A stretch of DNA of 64,000 nt from Alkalitalea saponilacus (GCF_900168165.1 NZ_FUYV01000001.1:372001-436000); one strand, 5' to 3'. Positions 1 through 9,058 are shown, counted from the stretch's first letter. Translations and numbers: made by a program. Notes: a model not told the origin generated them from the letters alone.

Positions 1-419
1 TGAATTCAAATGATCCCAAATCCGAAATTTCTGGTTTAACATTTGGTTCGGTGGCATTAAGATGGACTGTAAAGAACGGTATTTGTCCTGAATTCTCGGA
101 TGAATTAACCATTGAAGTAAAAGGGCTAGTGCATCCAACTGGGTTTTCGCCCAACGAAATTCCGGATGGGTTTAATGACAGATTTGTCATTAAAGGTGCC
201 ACACATATATCCAACAACCGCTTGATGGTGTTTAACCAGGCCGGAGAGATAGTTTATCAAAAGCAAAACTATGGCGGCGACGATGAAAATTTCGACGATC
301 CCGGATGGTGGGATGGAAAAGACTCCAGGGGCAATCCGGTACCTGAAGGAACCTACTATTTCGTTTTTACAGGTGATGGAATAGATCCGGTAAAAGATTA
401 TTTGGTCATAAAACGATAA
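1..419 (+). CDS. C-terminal end of a secreted protein with a type IX (type B, gliding-motility-associated) sorting domain; 5' truncated by the window
   Basis: The reading frame is open from the first complete codon at position 3, so the gene starts left of the window. A GTG at 51 lies in frame but is internal. The last ~90 residues show the type B C-terminal domain: a TGFSPNEIPDGFNDRF block, then VFNQAGEIVYQ, WWDGKDSRGNPVPEGTYYFVF and a short end VIKR. This domain directs export through the type IX system and cell-surface attachment. The preceding SGLTFG...LRWTVKNGICP resembles the last of the repeat modules seen in large adhesins of this kind. It is followed within 14 bp by a PorP/SprF gene, the usual partner of type B substrates. 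The size and adhesive part are unknown because they lie outside the window. Confidence 0.88.
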   Translation, partial: NSNDPKSEISGLTFGSVALRWTVKNGICPEFSDELTIEVKGLVHPTGFSPNEIPDGFNDRFVIKGATHISNNRLMVFNQAGEIVYQKQNYGGDDENFDDPGWWDGKDSRGNPVPEGTYYFVFTGDGIDPVKDYLVIKR

Positions 420-432
420 CTAAGTGTATACT

Positions 433-1344
433 ATGATGAGGTGGTTATTGATTATACTAATGTTTATGATGGCTGTGTCAGAGATTAATGCGCAACAGAA
501 ATTGTTCATGAGCCATTATATGCATAACCAATTTGCCATAAACCCTGCTTTTGCCGGTTCCAGGGAAGTGCTTACTGCTTTCGGAGGTTATCGTCAGCAA
601 TGGACTGGTGCACCACGTGCACCATATGCTCAATATTTTACAGCTCATGCCCCTTTAAAAAACGAAAATGTTGCACTGGGGCTATCTCTTTATAACGAAC
701 AGTTTCCTATTGTAAGAAATTCAGGGTTCTCATTTGCGTATGCCTACCGTGTTAGAATGACCAATGGCAGCAGGCTTTCATTTAGTCTTAGCGGAGGAAT
801 GGAGTTTTCCAGTGCCAGTTGGGATGATGTTTCACTTCTTCAACCCGATGACCCGGTTTTTGGATATAATGAAACAGCATCCGAACCTCAATTGAGGTTT
901 GGAGTTGCATGGTATAGTAGTAACTATTTCGTAGGATTTTCAATTGCCGATCTGTTTTATAAAAACATGTTCGACGAGGATTCTCCCTTTTTCGAGCCCG
1001 GAAAGTCTGATTACCTGATCACAGCAGGGTATCTTTATGATGTAAGCCAGACTTTATCATTACAACCCTCTGCACTTTTAAGATACAATCCCGATTTATC
1101 TACTACTTTAGATGTTTCGGCAACGGTTATCATGCATAATTTAATATGGGCAGGGGTTACTTACCGAAGTAATAATGAACTGATCGGTTTGTTGGGATGG
1201 CAGGTTTCTCCACAGTTACGGTTGGCATATAGTTATGACTATCCAACAGGAGATTTAAGCAACCTGAACAGTGGCAGTCATGAAGTTTCTTTACAATTTG
1301 ATTTTGGTTATCGCATTGCAACAGTTAGTCCGAAGTTCTTTTAA
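433..1344 (+). CDS. PorP/SprF family type IX secretion outer-membrane protein
   Basis: This 303-residue protein belongs to the PorP/SprF family of outer-membrane beta-barrels, which help type B substrates cross or stay on the outer membrane. A signal peptide (MMRWLLIILMFMMAVSEINA, then QQ) is followed by the family hallmark YMHNQFAINPAFAGSRE and by SFAYAYR, GGMEFSSASW and the terminal LQFDFGYR strand typical of the barrel. The ATG at 433 is preferred because the signal peptide begins there; a GTG at 424 would add three residues. It follows the adhesin tail by 13 bp and precedes the PD40 gene by 9 bp, so all three are probably one transcript. Pairing of one PorP/SprF copy with one type B substrate is common in the phylum. 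It is therefore probably a substrate-specific copy rather than the core porP, which normally sits with porKLMN. Confidence 0.93.
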   Translation: MMRWLLIILMFMMAVSEINAQQKLFMSHYMHNQFAINPAFAGSREVLTAFGGYRQQWTGAPRAPYAQYFTAHAPLKNENVALGLSLYNEQFPIVRNSGFSFAYAYRVRMTNGSRLSFSLSGGMEFSSASWDDVSLLQPDDPVFGYNETASEPQLRFGVAWYSSNYFVGFSIADLFYKNMFDEDSPFFEPGKSDYLITAGYLYDVSQTLSLQPSALLRYNPDLSTTLDVSATVIMHNLIWAGVTYRSNNELIGLLGWQVSPQLRLAYSYDYPTGDLSNLNSGSHEVSLQFDFGYRIATVSPKFF

Positions 1345-1353
1345 TATCAAACT

Positions 1354-2796
1354 ATGACCAACGATAATAAATATAGTTTTAGCCTAAAGTGTGAGTTCTA
1401 TTGTAAAATTAAACTTGCGGGTTTCTTTATGTTTATTCTCTTTACAATCAATCCTGCTTCAGCTCAGGAGTTAAAGGTTGAAAGTCTTAAGATTAATTCT
1501 GTATCTTCAGGAGAAATGGCTCCTTTCGTTCATGACTCTGTGATTTACTTTGTGTCTAATCGTAAAAGTACCATATTTATTAATGTTTTCAATCAGGACA
1601 ACGAACATTTATACCGACTCTACAAAGCTCCATTGTTGCCTGATGGGCGCATAGGACGTGTAACTCCTTTTGAAGGCCTGGCAGGGAGTTTGCTCACTTC
1701 AGGACCAGTTACCATCTCCCCCAACGGGGATTTTATGCTCGCTACTCTCAATAAGTCAAGCTCTTTAAGGGAAGCACGATCTAGGTCGGGCTATAACCAA
1801 TTGGGCATTTTCAAGCTGGAGAGACACGCCTCAGGTTGGGAAGACCCTACTCCTTTGCCACTGAATATTGAAGGCTATTCAGTTGGACAGCCATCACTGT
1901 CCCCCGATGGACGTCAACTCTATTTTGTGTCGAACCAGTCAGGCGGATACGGCGAAACAGACATATACCGGAGCGTTCTTTCTGAAAATGGTTGGAGCAC
2001 ACCTGAAAATTTGGGCGGAGTTATTAATACCCCGGGTCGTGAACTTTTTCCATTCTTTCATCCGTCCGGCAAACTTTATTTTTCTTCCGACGGCCATGGT
2101 GGTTATGGAGGTTTGGATATTTTCTATTCGATCTATGAAAATGGAGCCTGGAGTGAACCAATTGCACTGGAATCTCCGATTAATTCGCCATATGATGATT
2201 TTAGTTGTTTCATCTTTAATGATGAAACAACAGGTTTTTTCGCATCCAATAGGGATGGGATAGATAATATATTCAGATTTGAATATGAGTTGGTTTTTTG
2301 TGAACAAGCTTTAGAAGTTGTCGACGACAACTTCTGTTTTACCCTTTTTGAGGACAGTGGCCTTGATTCTGATACCATTCCATTGGCATTTAAATGGACC
2401 ATCAGTGATGGTACTGAAGCCCTGGGAGCCGAAGTTGACCATTGTTTCCCAGGCCCCGGCAGGTACGAGATACATCTCAATGTAATAGATTCCATAACAG
2501 GCGAAGAGCAATATTCTGTTGCCAATTATGTGCTTGATCTGGAGTTAACAAAACAGGTTTGGTTTGAAATACCTGAAACCATTAAGGTAAATGAACCGTT
2601 AAACGTAATAGCCCAACTAAATGGATATGGAGAGGTAGGTCATGTTGAATATTTCTGGGATTTTGGAGATGATCACAGACTCAGGGGAGAATCGGTTCAA
2701 CATGTTTTTACCAGAAAAGGGACTTATCGTGTACGTTGTGAAGCATACTGGGGTGACAATAAAGTTTGTTCCTACCGGACAATAGTGGTTGAATAA
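1354..2796 (+). CDS. Secreted PD40 beta-propeller protein with C-terminal PKD domain
   Basis: Residues 1-37 are a long signal peptide ending at ASA-QE. Residues ~45-310 carry repeated PD40 motifs (ISPNGDFMLA, LSPDGRQLYFVSN, FHPSGKLYFSSDG, FASNRDG) that build a beta-propeller, with GYGETDIY and GYGGLDIFY repeats as in the propeller of PorE-like proteins. Two Ig-like stretches follow, the last a clear PKD domain (YFWDFGDD...HVFTRKGTYRVRCEAYW, ~425-475). Established PorE proteins end in an OmpA-like peptidoglycan-binding domain; this protein has none and ends right after the PKD domain. It sits between PorP/SprF and an unknown secreted protein and is probably a surface or periplasmic accessory of the upstream adhesin. 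The exact role is inference. Confidence 0.85.
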   Translation: MTNDNKYSFSLKCEFYCKIKLAGFFMFILFTINPASAQELKVESLKINSVSSGEMAPFVHDSVIYFVSNRKSTIFINVFNQDNEHLYRLYKAPLLPDGRIGRVTPFEGLAGSLLTSGPVTISPNGDFMLATLNKSSSLREARSRSGYNQLGIFKLERHASGWEDPTPLPLNIEGYSVGQPSLSPDGRQLYFVSNQSGGYGETDIYRSVLSENGWSTPENLGGVINTPGRELFPFFHPSGKLYFSSDGHGGYGGLDIFYSIYENGAWSEPIALESPINSPYDDFSCFIFNDETTGFFASNRDGIDNIFRFEYELVFCEQALEVVDDNFCFTLFEDSGLDSDTIPLAFKWTISDGTEALGAEVDHCFPGPGRYEIHLNVIDSITGEEQYSVANYVLDLELTKQVWFEIPETIKVNEPLNVIAQLNGYGEVGHVEYFWDFGDDHRLRGESVQHVFTRKGTYRVRCEAYWGDNKVCSYRTIVVE

Positions 2797-2814
2797 AGGA
2801 AACTGTAGGATAAT

Positions 2815-3801
2815 ATGATGAATTCTAAATCGATTTTTATTTTCTTTTTGTTTGTCTGTCTTATTAAGGGAAGCATTTTCGCACAGCCTGTACCGGCTGT
2901 GGATGAAAACATACCGGCTTTGGTTACTTTTGGCAAGGACGGAGATACTGCATGGGGTGATGATGACTTTATTCAGGTAATATTTTTCTCAGTTCCTGAG
3001 ACTTTTCAGGATCCGATATTTATTAGGGTTTATGATCCTGATGTTGGAGGTTATCTGGATGAACAAAAAGGGGAATGGAATACCCGCACAAATTTTGCTG
3101 TATATGGTGGTCAAGGTGCATGTTCTGATGAAGACGCACGAAGAATTCGCCGGGATGGAAACTTTAGAAGTGGTACCATGCTAGCGTCAAGAACCTTTGG
3201 TAATGATGGTCGTTGGGATGGTCGCTGGTTTACCTTTGGGCCATTTAACCCGAGTGAAGGAGAGCTTCTGCCGGAATATGGAGGCAATATATTCAAACTG
3301 GTGGTTGAAGGATTGGAAGGTGATGATGGAAATCTATACCGATTGTTTTTGAGCACCAGTCCAAATGAAAACAGGCCCATTGAAGGTGCATTTGCTTTCT
3401 ACTTTAAATATAAATTCCGTCTGCATGACGATGCCAGAGAGGTGTCTCATATCTATCCTTATATCGACGACAGGGTGGTTGCAATTAAACAAAGTAATTT
3501 TGACTGGGATGATGATGGCATCATTCGCATCATTTCCCCCAGTAAAAATGGAGAGTTAATGGCTGTTTCCGGCGATGATGAATGGGCAACCAGTACTCAT
3601 CAGATAACCGAAGATGATATAAACAGCTCCTTGGACATCCAAATGATCAAGGATCCTAACCGGAATATGAGGAACAACAATGTGGTTATTTACCTGGAAA
3701 ACCAGTATGGAGAACTGATGCCGTTCTACAGTATCCCCATTGGCGGTATTCCAAGATATAAGTACAGTATAGGTATAAAACCAAAAGCACCTGCACGATG
3801 A
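2815..3801 (+). CDS. Unrecognised acidic secreted protein
   Basis: I do not recognise the family. The 328-residue product begins with a clear signal peptide (SIFIFFLFVCLIKGSIFA, then QP). The mature part is rich in Asp, Glu and Gly, with patches such as GDDDF, DWDDDGIIRI and GDDEW that could bind calcium, and strand-like segments (VVIYLENQYGELMPFYSIPI) near the C-terminus. There is no transmembrane helix after the signal and no sorting domain. The stop codon overlaps the ATG of the next gene (ATGA at 3798-3801), so the two are probably translationally coupled, and the gene starts 18 bp after the PD40 protein. Context suggests an exported partner of the type B adhesin or of the downstream sensor. 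Both are inference. Confidence 0.75.
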   Translation: MMNSKSIFIFFLFVCLIKGSIFAQPVPAVDENIPALVTFGKDGDTAWGDDDFIQVIFFSVPETFQDPIFIRVYDPDVGGYLDEQKGEWNTRTNFAVYGGQGACSDEDARRIRRDGNFRSGTMLASRTFGNDGRWDGRWFTFGPFNPSEGELLPEYGGNIFKLVVEGLEGDDGNLYRLFLSTSPNENRPIEGAFAFYFKYKFRLHDDAREVSHIYPYIDDRVVAIKQSNFDWDDDGIIRIISPSKNGELMAVSGDDEWATSTHQITEDDINSSLDIQMIKDPNRNMRNNNVVIYLENQYGELMPFYSIPIGGIPRYKYSIGIKPKAPAR

Positions 3802-6800
3802 AGTTTGAAAAGAAAATTTGCTGTCTGATCTGTTTCGGGGTGTTAGTGTTTTCTTACCTTGAAGCTCAAACCTTTCAATTTCGGAACTATGACTCCAATA
3901 TGGGGCTTCCCCAGAATTTTGTCTATGCCCTTGAGCAGGGGCATGATGGATTTTTGTGGATCGGGACAGGTGAAGGTCTGGTAAAATATGACGGTCTCAG
4001 ATTTAGATCATTCACAACAGCTGATTCTTTGGCCGGAGATTTTGTTATGTCCCTTAAAGTGGCTCGTGACGGAAAACTATGGGTCGGACACAACAATGGA
4101 GATGTCAGTGTATTTCATAACAACAGGTTTACACCCATTGTTCTGGAAGAAACGACAAGCCCTGTCAGAGATATAACCGAAGACAGGGATGGCCACATAT
4201 GGGTAGTGGTTCAAAACAGTGGTTTTGCTCGTATTGATCGTTACAACAATGTTACCACTTGGTTTGATACTGGGAATTTGGGTTTCACCTTGTTCTATTC
4301 CATACATCCTTTGGGAAATAATCAGGTTCTGTTGGGAACTTCTGAGGGACTCATGAAACTAACTCTTTCAGGAGACGGAAAGATCGAAAGTCTTGAGCGT
4401 TACTCAGAAATACCCATGACAACCATCACTTCAATAACTCCACGCAAAGGCATTCAGGATCAATTCTGGATTACAACTGAAGACGAGGGTTTTTACAGTT
4501 TTGCTCTGAAGGAGGGTCAGGCTTCTCACATTATTGACAACAGTTTGTGCTTAACATTCAATTTGGAGTGGGAAAACATTCAGGCCATTGAGGAAGAAGA
4601 AGAGGGGCATTTACTTTTGGCAACATGGGGAAACGGTGTTATTAAGCTCTTTTTTGATCCCGTATCACAGGAGTTTACTGAGTCTTTTACATTCTCAACC
4701 GTGAATGGGATGAACAACAATTTCATCCGCGACATACTTGCCGATTATGAGGGGAACTATTGGTTCGCAACTTATGGGGGTGGGGTAGCTTCTCTTGTGG
4801 ATGAGAGTATGGTTTTCTATGATCTTGATGAGATTGGTTTCCAGAATAACAAAGTAATTTCCGTTTTTCAACAAAACAATGAATTGTGGATCGGTATGGA
4901 GAATGGATTGATCATCGCAGATCCATTCTGTTTTACTGATTTTGAGTTTTATGATGATGAGTTAGGCATACCCAGAGATAATGTTACTGCTTTCTACAGG
5001 GACGATGAGGGGACTATGTGGGTCGCCACAGGAGGTAGCGGGCTCTACTACCGTCGCGACGGGGAGTTTCAGTTTTCCCGTTATCATTTCACCCGCAGCC
5101 GGATGGGGAATATGATCAATGACATCACCGGATCAAATGGCGTTCTTCACCTTGCAACCATTGGCGGGTATTATCAACTTGACATTGAATCGGGAAGCAG
5201 CCAGCATCTCACTACAGAGAATGGATTGCCACATAACAACGTGAATTTTGTTTTCCTCGATCGTGATGGATTCCTTTGGATGGGGCTTCGCAACAGCGGG
5301 GTGTCACGAATCGTCAACAACAGCATTGAGATTCACAGAATAACGGATACGCCGCTGGATGTTTTTGATATGACCCAGGATCATGATGGAAACATATGGT
5401 TGGCCACTCAGGGACGAGGTGTGTTGCAATACTCTGAGGATTCGCTTCGCTTTATTGATATGACATCTGGTTTGGCTCGTAATTTTTGTTACAATGTTGT
5501 AATTGATACATCTAACCGTTTATGGGTTACACATTTCCCGGGTTTGAGTAGTATTGACCTAAATTCAGGAGAGATAAGGAGATTTGACTATGAACAAAAC
5601 CTTGGTGCAGATTTTTATCATGCAATGGTTGATGAAAACCAAACCATCTGGTTTGGTTCAACACAAGGAGCCATCAACTATTTTCCTGATAAAGATGTCA
5701 TAAATAAGATGCCTCCTATGCTAAACTTTACCTCTGTCCGAGTTTCAGGACGAGAGTTTGGTACTGTAAGAGAATTGAATCTTCCATATGCTTATGGAGA
5801 CAGATATCGTTTCCGTTTTGATTTTATAGGAATCAGTTTTAAGGATCCGCTGGGTGTCAGATATCAGTACAGGCTTTTACGTAGGGGAGAGTCTTCTACC
5901 CCCGAGTGGGTTGATTTGGGAAACACCAGCTTCAGGGAATACGAATATCTCCCGGATGGTAGTTATACCCTTCAAATAAGAGCTTTTAATGCCGATGGGG
6001 TATATAATGAAGAGCCACTAACAATTCAGATTGTCATTGCCAGTCCTTTTTGGAAAAAAGGTTGGTTCTATCTTGTTTTGATATCTGTTCTATCTTACGT
6101 GGTTTATCTCATTATTGTTTTCAGAGAGAGAAAACTACGAAAGCAGAAGGAAGCTCTGCAGCGGGAAGTTGACTCCCAAACAGTGATCCTTCGTTTGCAA
6201 AAGGCCGAAATTGAGAGGAAAAACCGGGACATTACCGACAGTATTAATTATGCCAAACGAATACAGTCGTCCATATTACCACCACCTGAGGTCATCGAAA
6301 ATCAGTTCAGAGAATCTTTCATATTCTTTGCACCACGAGATATTGTGAGCGGTGATTTTTATTGGTTCCACCCACTCAATGGTAAGTTTTTGATTTGCGC
6401 TGCCGATTGTACTGGTCATGGGGTTCCGGGAGCATTTATGTCAATGATTGGAACTACTCTGTTAAATGATATTGTAAAGAGAAAAGAGATTAAGAGTCCT
6501 GCTGATATTCTTAGTCGGCTGGATATCGAAATTAAAATTCTTCTCCAAAAGAACGACAAGGATAATACACGGGATGGAATGGATATCTCAATTGTTGAAG
6601 TAGATCCTAAAAACGGTACAATACGTTTGGCATCAGCCAAACGCCCGGTCTATATTTTTATCAACGGAGAACTCAATATTTATAAAGGCATTCGTCGCAG
6701 CATCGGTGATTTGATGATGGAGGATGACTCCGAGTTTGTAGATATTGAATACCAAACCAAGGAGGGTGATACCTTTTATATGTTTTCTGATGGTTTTACA

Positions 6801-6980
6801 GATCAGTTTGGTGGGCCTAAAGGAAAAAAGTATATGACATCCAGAGCCAAAGATTTGCTGGTTGAAATCGAGGATAAACCTATGAGAGAACAGCTCGATA
6901 TAATCCGAAATGAGTTCTTTAACTGGAAAGGTGATGAAGAACAGGTAGACGATGTGGTTTTCGTGGGAGTCAGGTTATAG
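3798..6980 (+). CDS. Two-component-regulator propeller sensor with Y_Y_Y domain, one membrane helix and cytoplasmic SpoIIE/PP2C phosphatase
   Basis: This 1060-residue membrane protein has a signal peptide (1-23) and a periplasmic double propeller of Reg_prop repeats (~30-640) with recurring units such as HDGFLWIGTGEGL, EGNYWFATYGGGV and DGFLWMGLRNSGV. A Y_Y_Y domain follows (~645-740), then a single membrane helix (~754-775) and a basic coiled coil (~776-820). The C-terminal SpoIIE-type PP2C phosphatase shows SGDFYWF, ADCTGHGVPGAFMS and SDGFTDQFGG, which hold the metal-binding aspartates. In the better-known hybrid systems the same sensor half is joined to a histidine kinase; here the output would be Ser/Thr dephosphorylation, typically of an anti-anti-sigma protein. 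No such target is encoded nearby. The gene overlaps its upstream neighbour by 4 bp and ends the type IX-linked cluster. Confidence 0.93.
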   Translation: MKFEKKICCLICFGVLVFSYLEAQTFQFRNYDSNMGLPQNFVYALEQGHDGFLWIGTGEGLVKYDGLRFRSFTTADSLAGDFVMSLKVARDGKLWVGHNNGDVSVFHNNRFTPIVLEETTSPVRDITEDRDGHIWVVVQNSGFARIDRYNNVTTWFDTGNLGFTLFYSIHPLGNNQVLLGTSEGLMKLTLSGDGKIESLERYSEIPMTTITSITPRKGIQDQFWITTEDEGFYSFALKEGQASHIIDNSLCLTFNLEWENIQAIEEEEEGHLLLATWGNGVIKLFFDPVSQEFTESFTFSTVNGMNNNFIRDILADYEGNYWFATYGGGVASLVDESMVFYDLDEIGFQNNKVISVFQQNNELWIGMENGLIIADPFCFTDFEFYDDELGIPRDNVTAFYRDDEGTMWVATGGSGLYYRRDGEFQFSRYHFTRSRMGNMINDITGSNGVLHLATIGGYYQLDIESGSSQHLTTENGLPHNNVNFVFLDRDGFLWMGLRNSGVSRIVNNSIEIHRITDTPLDVFDMTQDHDGNIWLATQGRGVLQYSEDSLRFIDMTSGLARNFCYNVVIDTSNRLWVTHFPGLSSIDLNSGEIRRFDYEQNLGADFYHAMVDENQTIWFGSTQGAINYFPDKDVINKMPPMLNFTSVRVSGREFGTVRELNLPYAYGDRYRFRFDFIGISFKDPLGVRYQYRLLRRGESSTPEWVDLGNTSFREYEYLPDGSYTLQIRAFNADGVYNEEPLTIQIVIASPFWKKGWFYLVLISVLSYVVYLIIVFRERKLRKQKEALQREVDSQTVILRLQKAEIERKNRDITDSINYAKRIQSSILPPPEVIENQFRESFIFFAPRDIVSGDFYWFHPLNGKFLICAADCTGHGVPGAFMSMIGTTLLNDIVKRKEIKSPADILSRLDIEIKILLQKNDKDNTRDGMDISIVEVDPKNGTIRLASAKRPVYIFINGELNIYKGIRRSIGDLMMEDDSEFVDIEYQTKEGDTFYMFSDGFTDQFGGPKGKKYMTSRAKDLLVEIEDKPMREQLDIIRNEFFNWKGDEEQVDDVVFVGVRL

Positions 6981-7547
6981 TTCCTTACTGTACAATATGG
7001 CATTACAATAACAAGGATTGCCACAAATGGGGCATTTAAATTGCTTTGAAATGCTCTCTTGCAACCAGTGATTTTTTATAATTCCGAGGCTATGAAAGCC
7101 TTCTGTTCTGAAAATATGGTGAATAGGGTTTTCCTCTATTTGCCATGCTGTTCCAATTATCGAGTTTGGGTTCATAGCCTTTATCTCTTCTAACGCTTTG
7201 CAGAAAAGGGTGCGACCCACTCCCATGTTACGAAATTTCTGATCTACAACTTCTGCCTGTAGCATTGCTGTAGGTAAAGAAGGTGTTTTAAGTCCATTTT
7301 TTGCAATTCGATCAATAAGTTGATCTTTGTCGCTTAGTGTTATCATCCTGATCAGCATTGTTCCTATCATCATACCATTCTGAAAAGCAGATATCATGAA
7401 CTTTTTTGAACGGTTTTTTGAATAGGTGTAAATATCATCCTTCGTGTAGAAATCATTGCCAAATTCTTCGTTAAGCATTTCTAGCGCCTTGAGAATCTCT
7501 TCCTCCGTGTGTGTAAATAGTTTTATGGATATGTTGTTGATTGGCAT
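6975..7547 (-). CDS. GNAT-family N-acetyltransferase with C-terminal cysteine cluster
   Basis: The 190-residue protein has the acetyl-CoA binding motif A of GNAT enzymes (VVDQKFRNMGVGRTLFCKAL, ~105-124) and the following NPIHHIFRTEGF, equivalent to the usual N..A..FY..GF segment. The last ~20 residues form a CPICGNPCYCNA cluster with four cysteines, which looks like a small metal-binding tail and is not part of the standard fold. The substrate is unknown. The gene is convergent with the SpoIIE sensor and overlaps its end by 6 bp. A TACATTTG element lies 23 bp upstream of the ATG on the same strand. Confidence 0.8.
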   Translation of the reverse strand: MPINNISIKLFTHTEEEILKALEMLNEEFGNDFYTKDDIYTYSKNRSKKFMISAFQNGMMIGTMLIRMITLSDKDQLIDRIAKNGLKTPSLPTAMLQAEVVDQKFRNMGVGRTLFCKALEEIKAMNPNSIIGTAWQIEENPIHHIFRTEGFHSLGIIKNHWLQESISKQFKCPICGNPCYCNAILYSKEL

Positions 7548-7901
7548 AGTTTTAACAATACATTTTTATCAAATGTAAATATTTTATTGCTGTTTTTTGA
7601 AAATATTTGTTTTATTTGCACTTAGAAAGTCTGGTTCGCCTTATTTATTGGCTTATTATCACTTTTTGTATTAATCATAAATCTTGACCCATGATTATCA
7701 TTCTGCGTATACATTATTTAGAGCCTCTTCTACTCTTAGCTAAAAACGTCTGCTCCTTTTTTGACTTATGTTGTAACGATTCCTGATCAAAATAGCGCAT
7801 TGTTGTGTCGGTTCAATAGATGAACATCTGGATTTTGAAGGATGGTCATTATGAATCTCTCCCATATGAATTTATCGATTATAAATTTTAATCTTTTAAA
7901 A
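7548..7901. other. Intergenic region between divergent genes
   Basis: These 354 bases are AT-rich and hold the minus-strand promoter candidate at 7570-7601. I found no TAnnTTTG element facing right, no RNA gene and no strong hairpin. A 20-codon in-frame extension (7842-7901) precedes the chosen start of the next gene, but the signal peptide begins only at 7902. Confidence 0.5.
7570..7601 (-). promoter_or_regulatory. Candidate promoter of the GNAT gene
   Basis: On the minus strand TACATTTG (7577 to 7570) fits the Bacteroidota -7 consensus TAnnTTTG. A TTC lies 21 bp further upstream, where TTG is expected. The predicted start of transcription would be ~15 bases before the ATG at 7547. Confidence 0.4.
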
Positions 7902-8309
7902 ATGAAAAAAGTAATTCTTTTAATGCTGTTTTCTGCTTTTATCAGCATCAACTCCTTTTCGCAGAAGGGACTTGAAGTGAATGTTAACAGCGAACGAACC
8001 CTTGGCTTTGAATATTGGTTTAATAATAAAATTGCAGGAGTAATGCGTTTGCATGCAGGGGTTCTGGATGGTTATTCGGTTTCTCCCATGGTGATTTTGA
8101 ATTTGAAGGAGATTGATGCATCTACAAAACTCTATCTTGGTGTTGGGTTTCGTGAAGTAGAGGACTTTGAAACCTTATCCATCCCACTGGGATTAAGGGT
8201 TTACCCTTTTGACAAAATGCCAAAATTTGGTTTCACTTTGGAACTTGAGAATGTTTTTGGCGATGACTATATTTTGATTCCATCATTTGGACTCAGTTAT
8301 AGATTTTAG
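7902..8309 (+). CDS. Small secreted, probably beta-strand-rich envelope protein
   Basis: I do not recognise a family. From the ATG at 7902 the 135-residue product has a clean signal peptide (MKKVILLMLFSAFISINSFS, then QK). The mature part of ~115 residues alternates hydrophobic and polar residues (AGVMRLHAGVLDGYSVSPMVIL, TKLYLGVGFREV) and ends with a terminal aromatic, FGLSYRF, as outer-membrane barrel proteins do. The upstream ATG at 7842 would put 20 residues before the signal peptide and is less likely. It precedes another barrel-like protein by 78 bp, on the same strand. Confidence 0.7.
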   Translation: MKKVILLMLFSAFISINSFSQKGLEVNVNSERTLGFEYWFNNKIAGVMRLHAGVLDGYSVSPMVILNLKEIDASTKLYLGVGFREVEDFETLSIPLGLRVYPFDKMPKFGFTLELENVFGDDYILIPSFGLSYRF

Positions 8310-8387
8310 ATTAGCTTATTCGTCTGTTCATAAAATATCCCTTCGGTTGTATTATGGACAGGTTTTAAAACTCCTATTTCTTAATAT

Positions 8388-8993
8388 ATGAATAGTTTTA
8401 AACTTGGCTTTTTCCTTTTATTTATCTCCATAACCTCTCTCATAAAATCTCAGAATTCAGAGGTTGAAAGTAGTTTGTGGGGATTCCAAGCAGGGATTTT
8501 ACCCCTTGCCATTTATAACGAAACAAAACTATCTAACCAAATAGCATTGCGATCTGAGTTGATGTTTGCTTTTGCTTTCGATCCTTATATCAATGCACCA
8601 AATGGCTCTTTTGGTTGGGCACTTATTCCAAAAATCAGTGTAGAACCCCGGTATTATTATAACCTCCGCAAACGTCAGGCAAAACTTCGCCGAATAGATG
8701 GGAACAGCGGTAATTTCCTCTCCATCAATTTGGGCTATGGTACTCAGTTTGCTTTTTCTAATACCGATATTAAAGCCTATCCAACCTCTCGAGTTATTCC
8801 TATGTATGGTTTACGACGAAACATTGGCAAACGATTTAATTATGAGTTTGCAGTAGGTTTAGGCCCAACCTGGGTGCACAAAAACAGATTCTATTACAAT
8901 TTCGAAAAAGAGGAGTTCATTGAACGTCCTTTCACCGAGAAAGTAATCACTCCAACCATGCGGTTGGCCTTGGGATATAAGTATATCAGATAG
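8388..8993 (+). CDS. Predicted outer-membrane beta-barrel protein
   Basis: The 201-residue protein has a signal peptide (FKLGFFLLFISITSLIKS, then QN) and a mature part made of amphipathic strands with aromatic girdles: LWGFQAGILPLAIYNE, ISVEPRYYYNL, FLSINLGYGTQFAF, YEFAVGLGPTW and a final MRLALGYKYIR. This is the usual look of small OmpW/PorT-like barrels in Bacteroidota, but I cannot assign a specific family or ligand. A perfect hairpin 10 bases after the stop closes the unit. Confidence 0.72.
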   Translation: MNSFKLGFFLLFISITSLIKSQNSEVESSLWGFQAGILPLAIYNETKLSNQIALRSELMFAFAFDPYINAPNGSFGWALIPKISVEPRYYYNLRKRQAKLRRIDGNSGNFLSINLGYGTQFAFSNTDIKAYPTSRVIPMYGLRRNIGKRFNYEFAVGLGPTWVHKNRFYYNFEKEEFIERPFTEKVITPTMRLALGYKYIR

Positions 8994-9003
8994 CATTTAC
9001 AAG

Positions 9004-9039
9004 TTAATTCAACGCATAATTTATTATGCGTTGAATTAA
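9004..9039. terminator. Bidirectional hairpin between convergent genes
   Basis: A perfect 16-bp inverted repeat (ttaattcaacgcataa and its complement) with a 4-base loop lies between the stop of the barrel protein (8993) and the stop of the FemAB gene (9059). Neither side has a long T run beyond the stem, so it may also act as an mRNA 3'-end stabiliser. Confidence 0.75.
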
Positions 9040-9058
9040 ATGTTTCTATGGCCGATTG

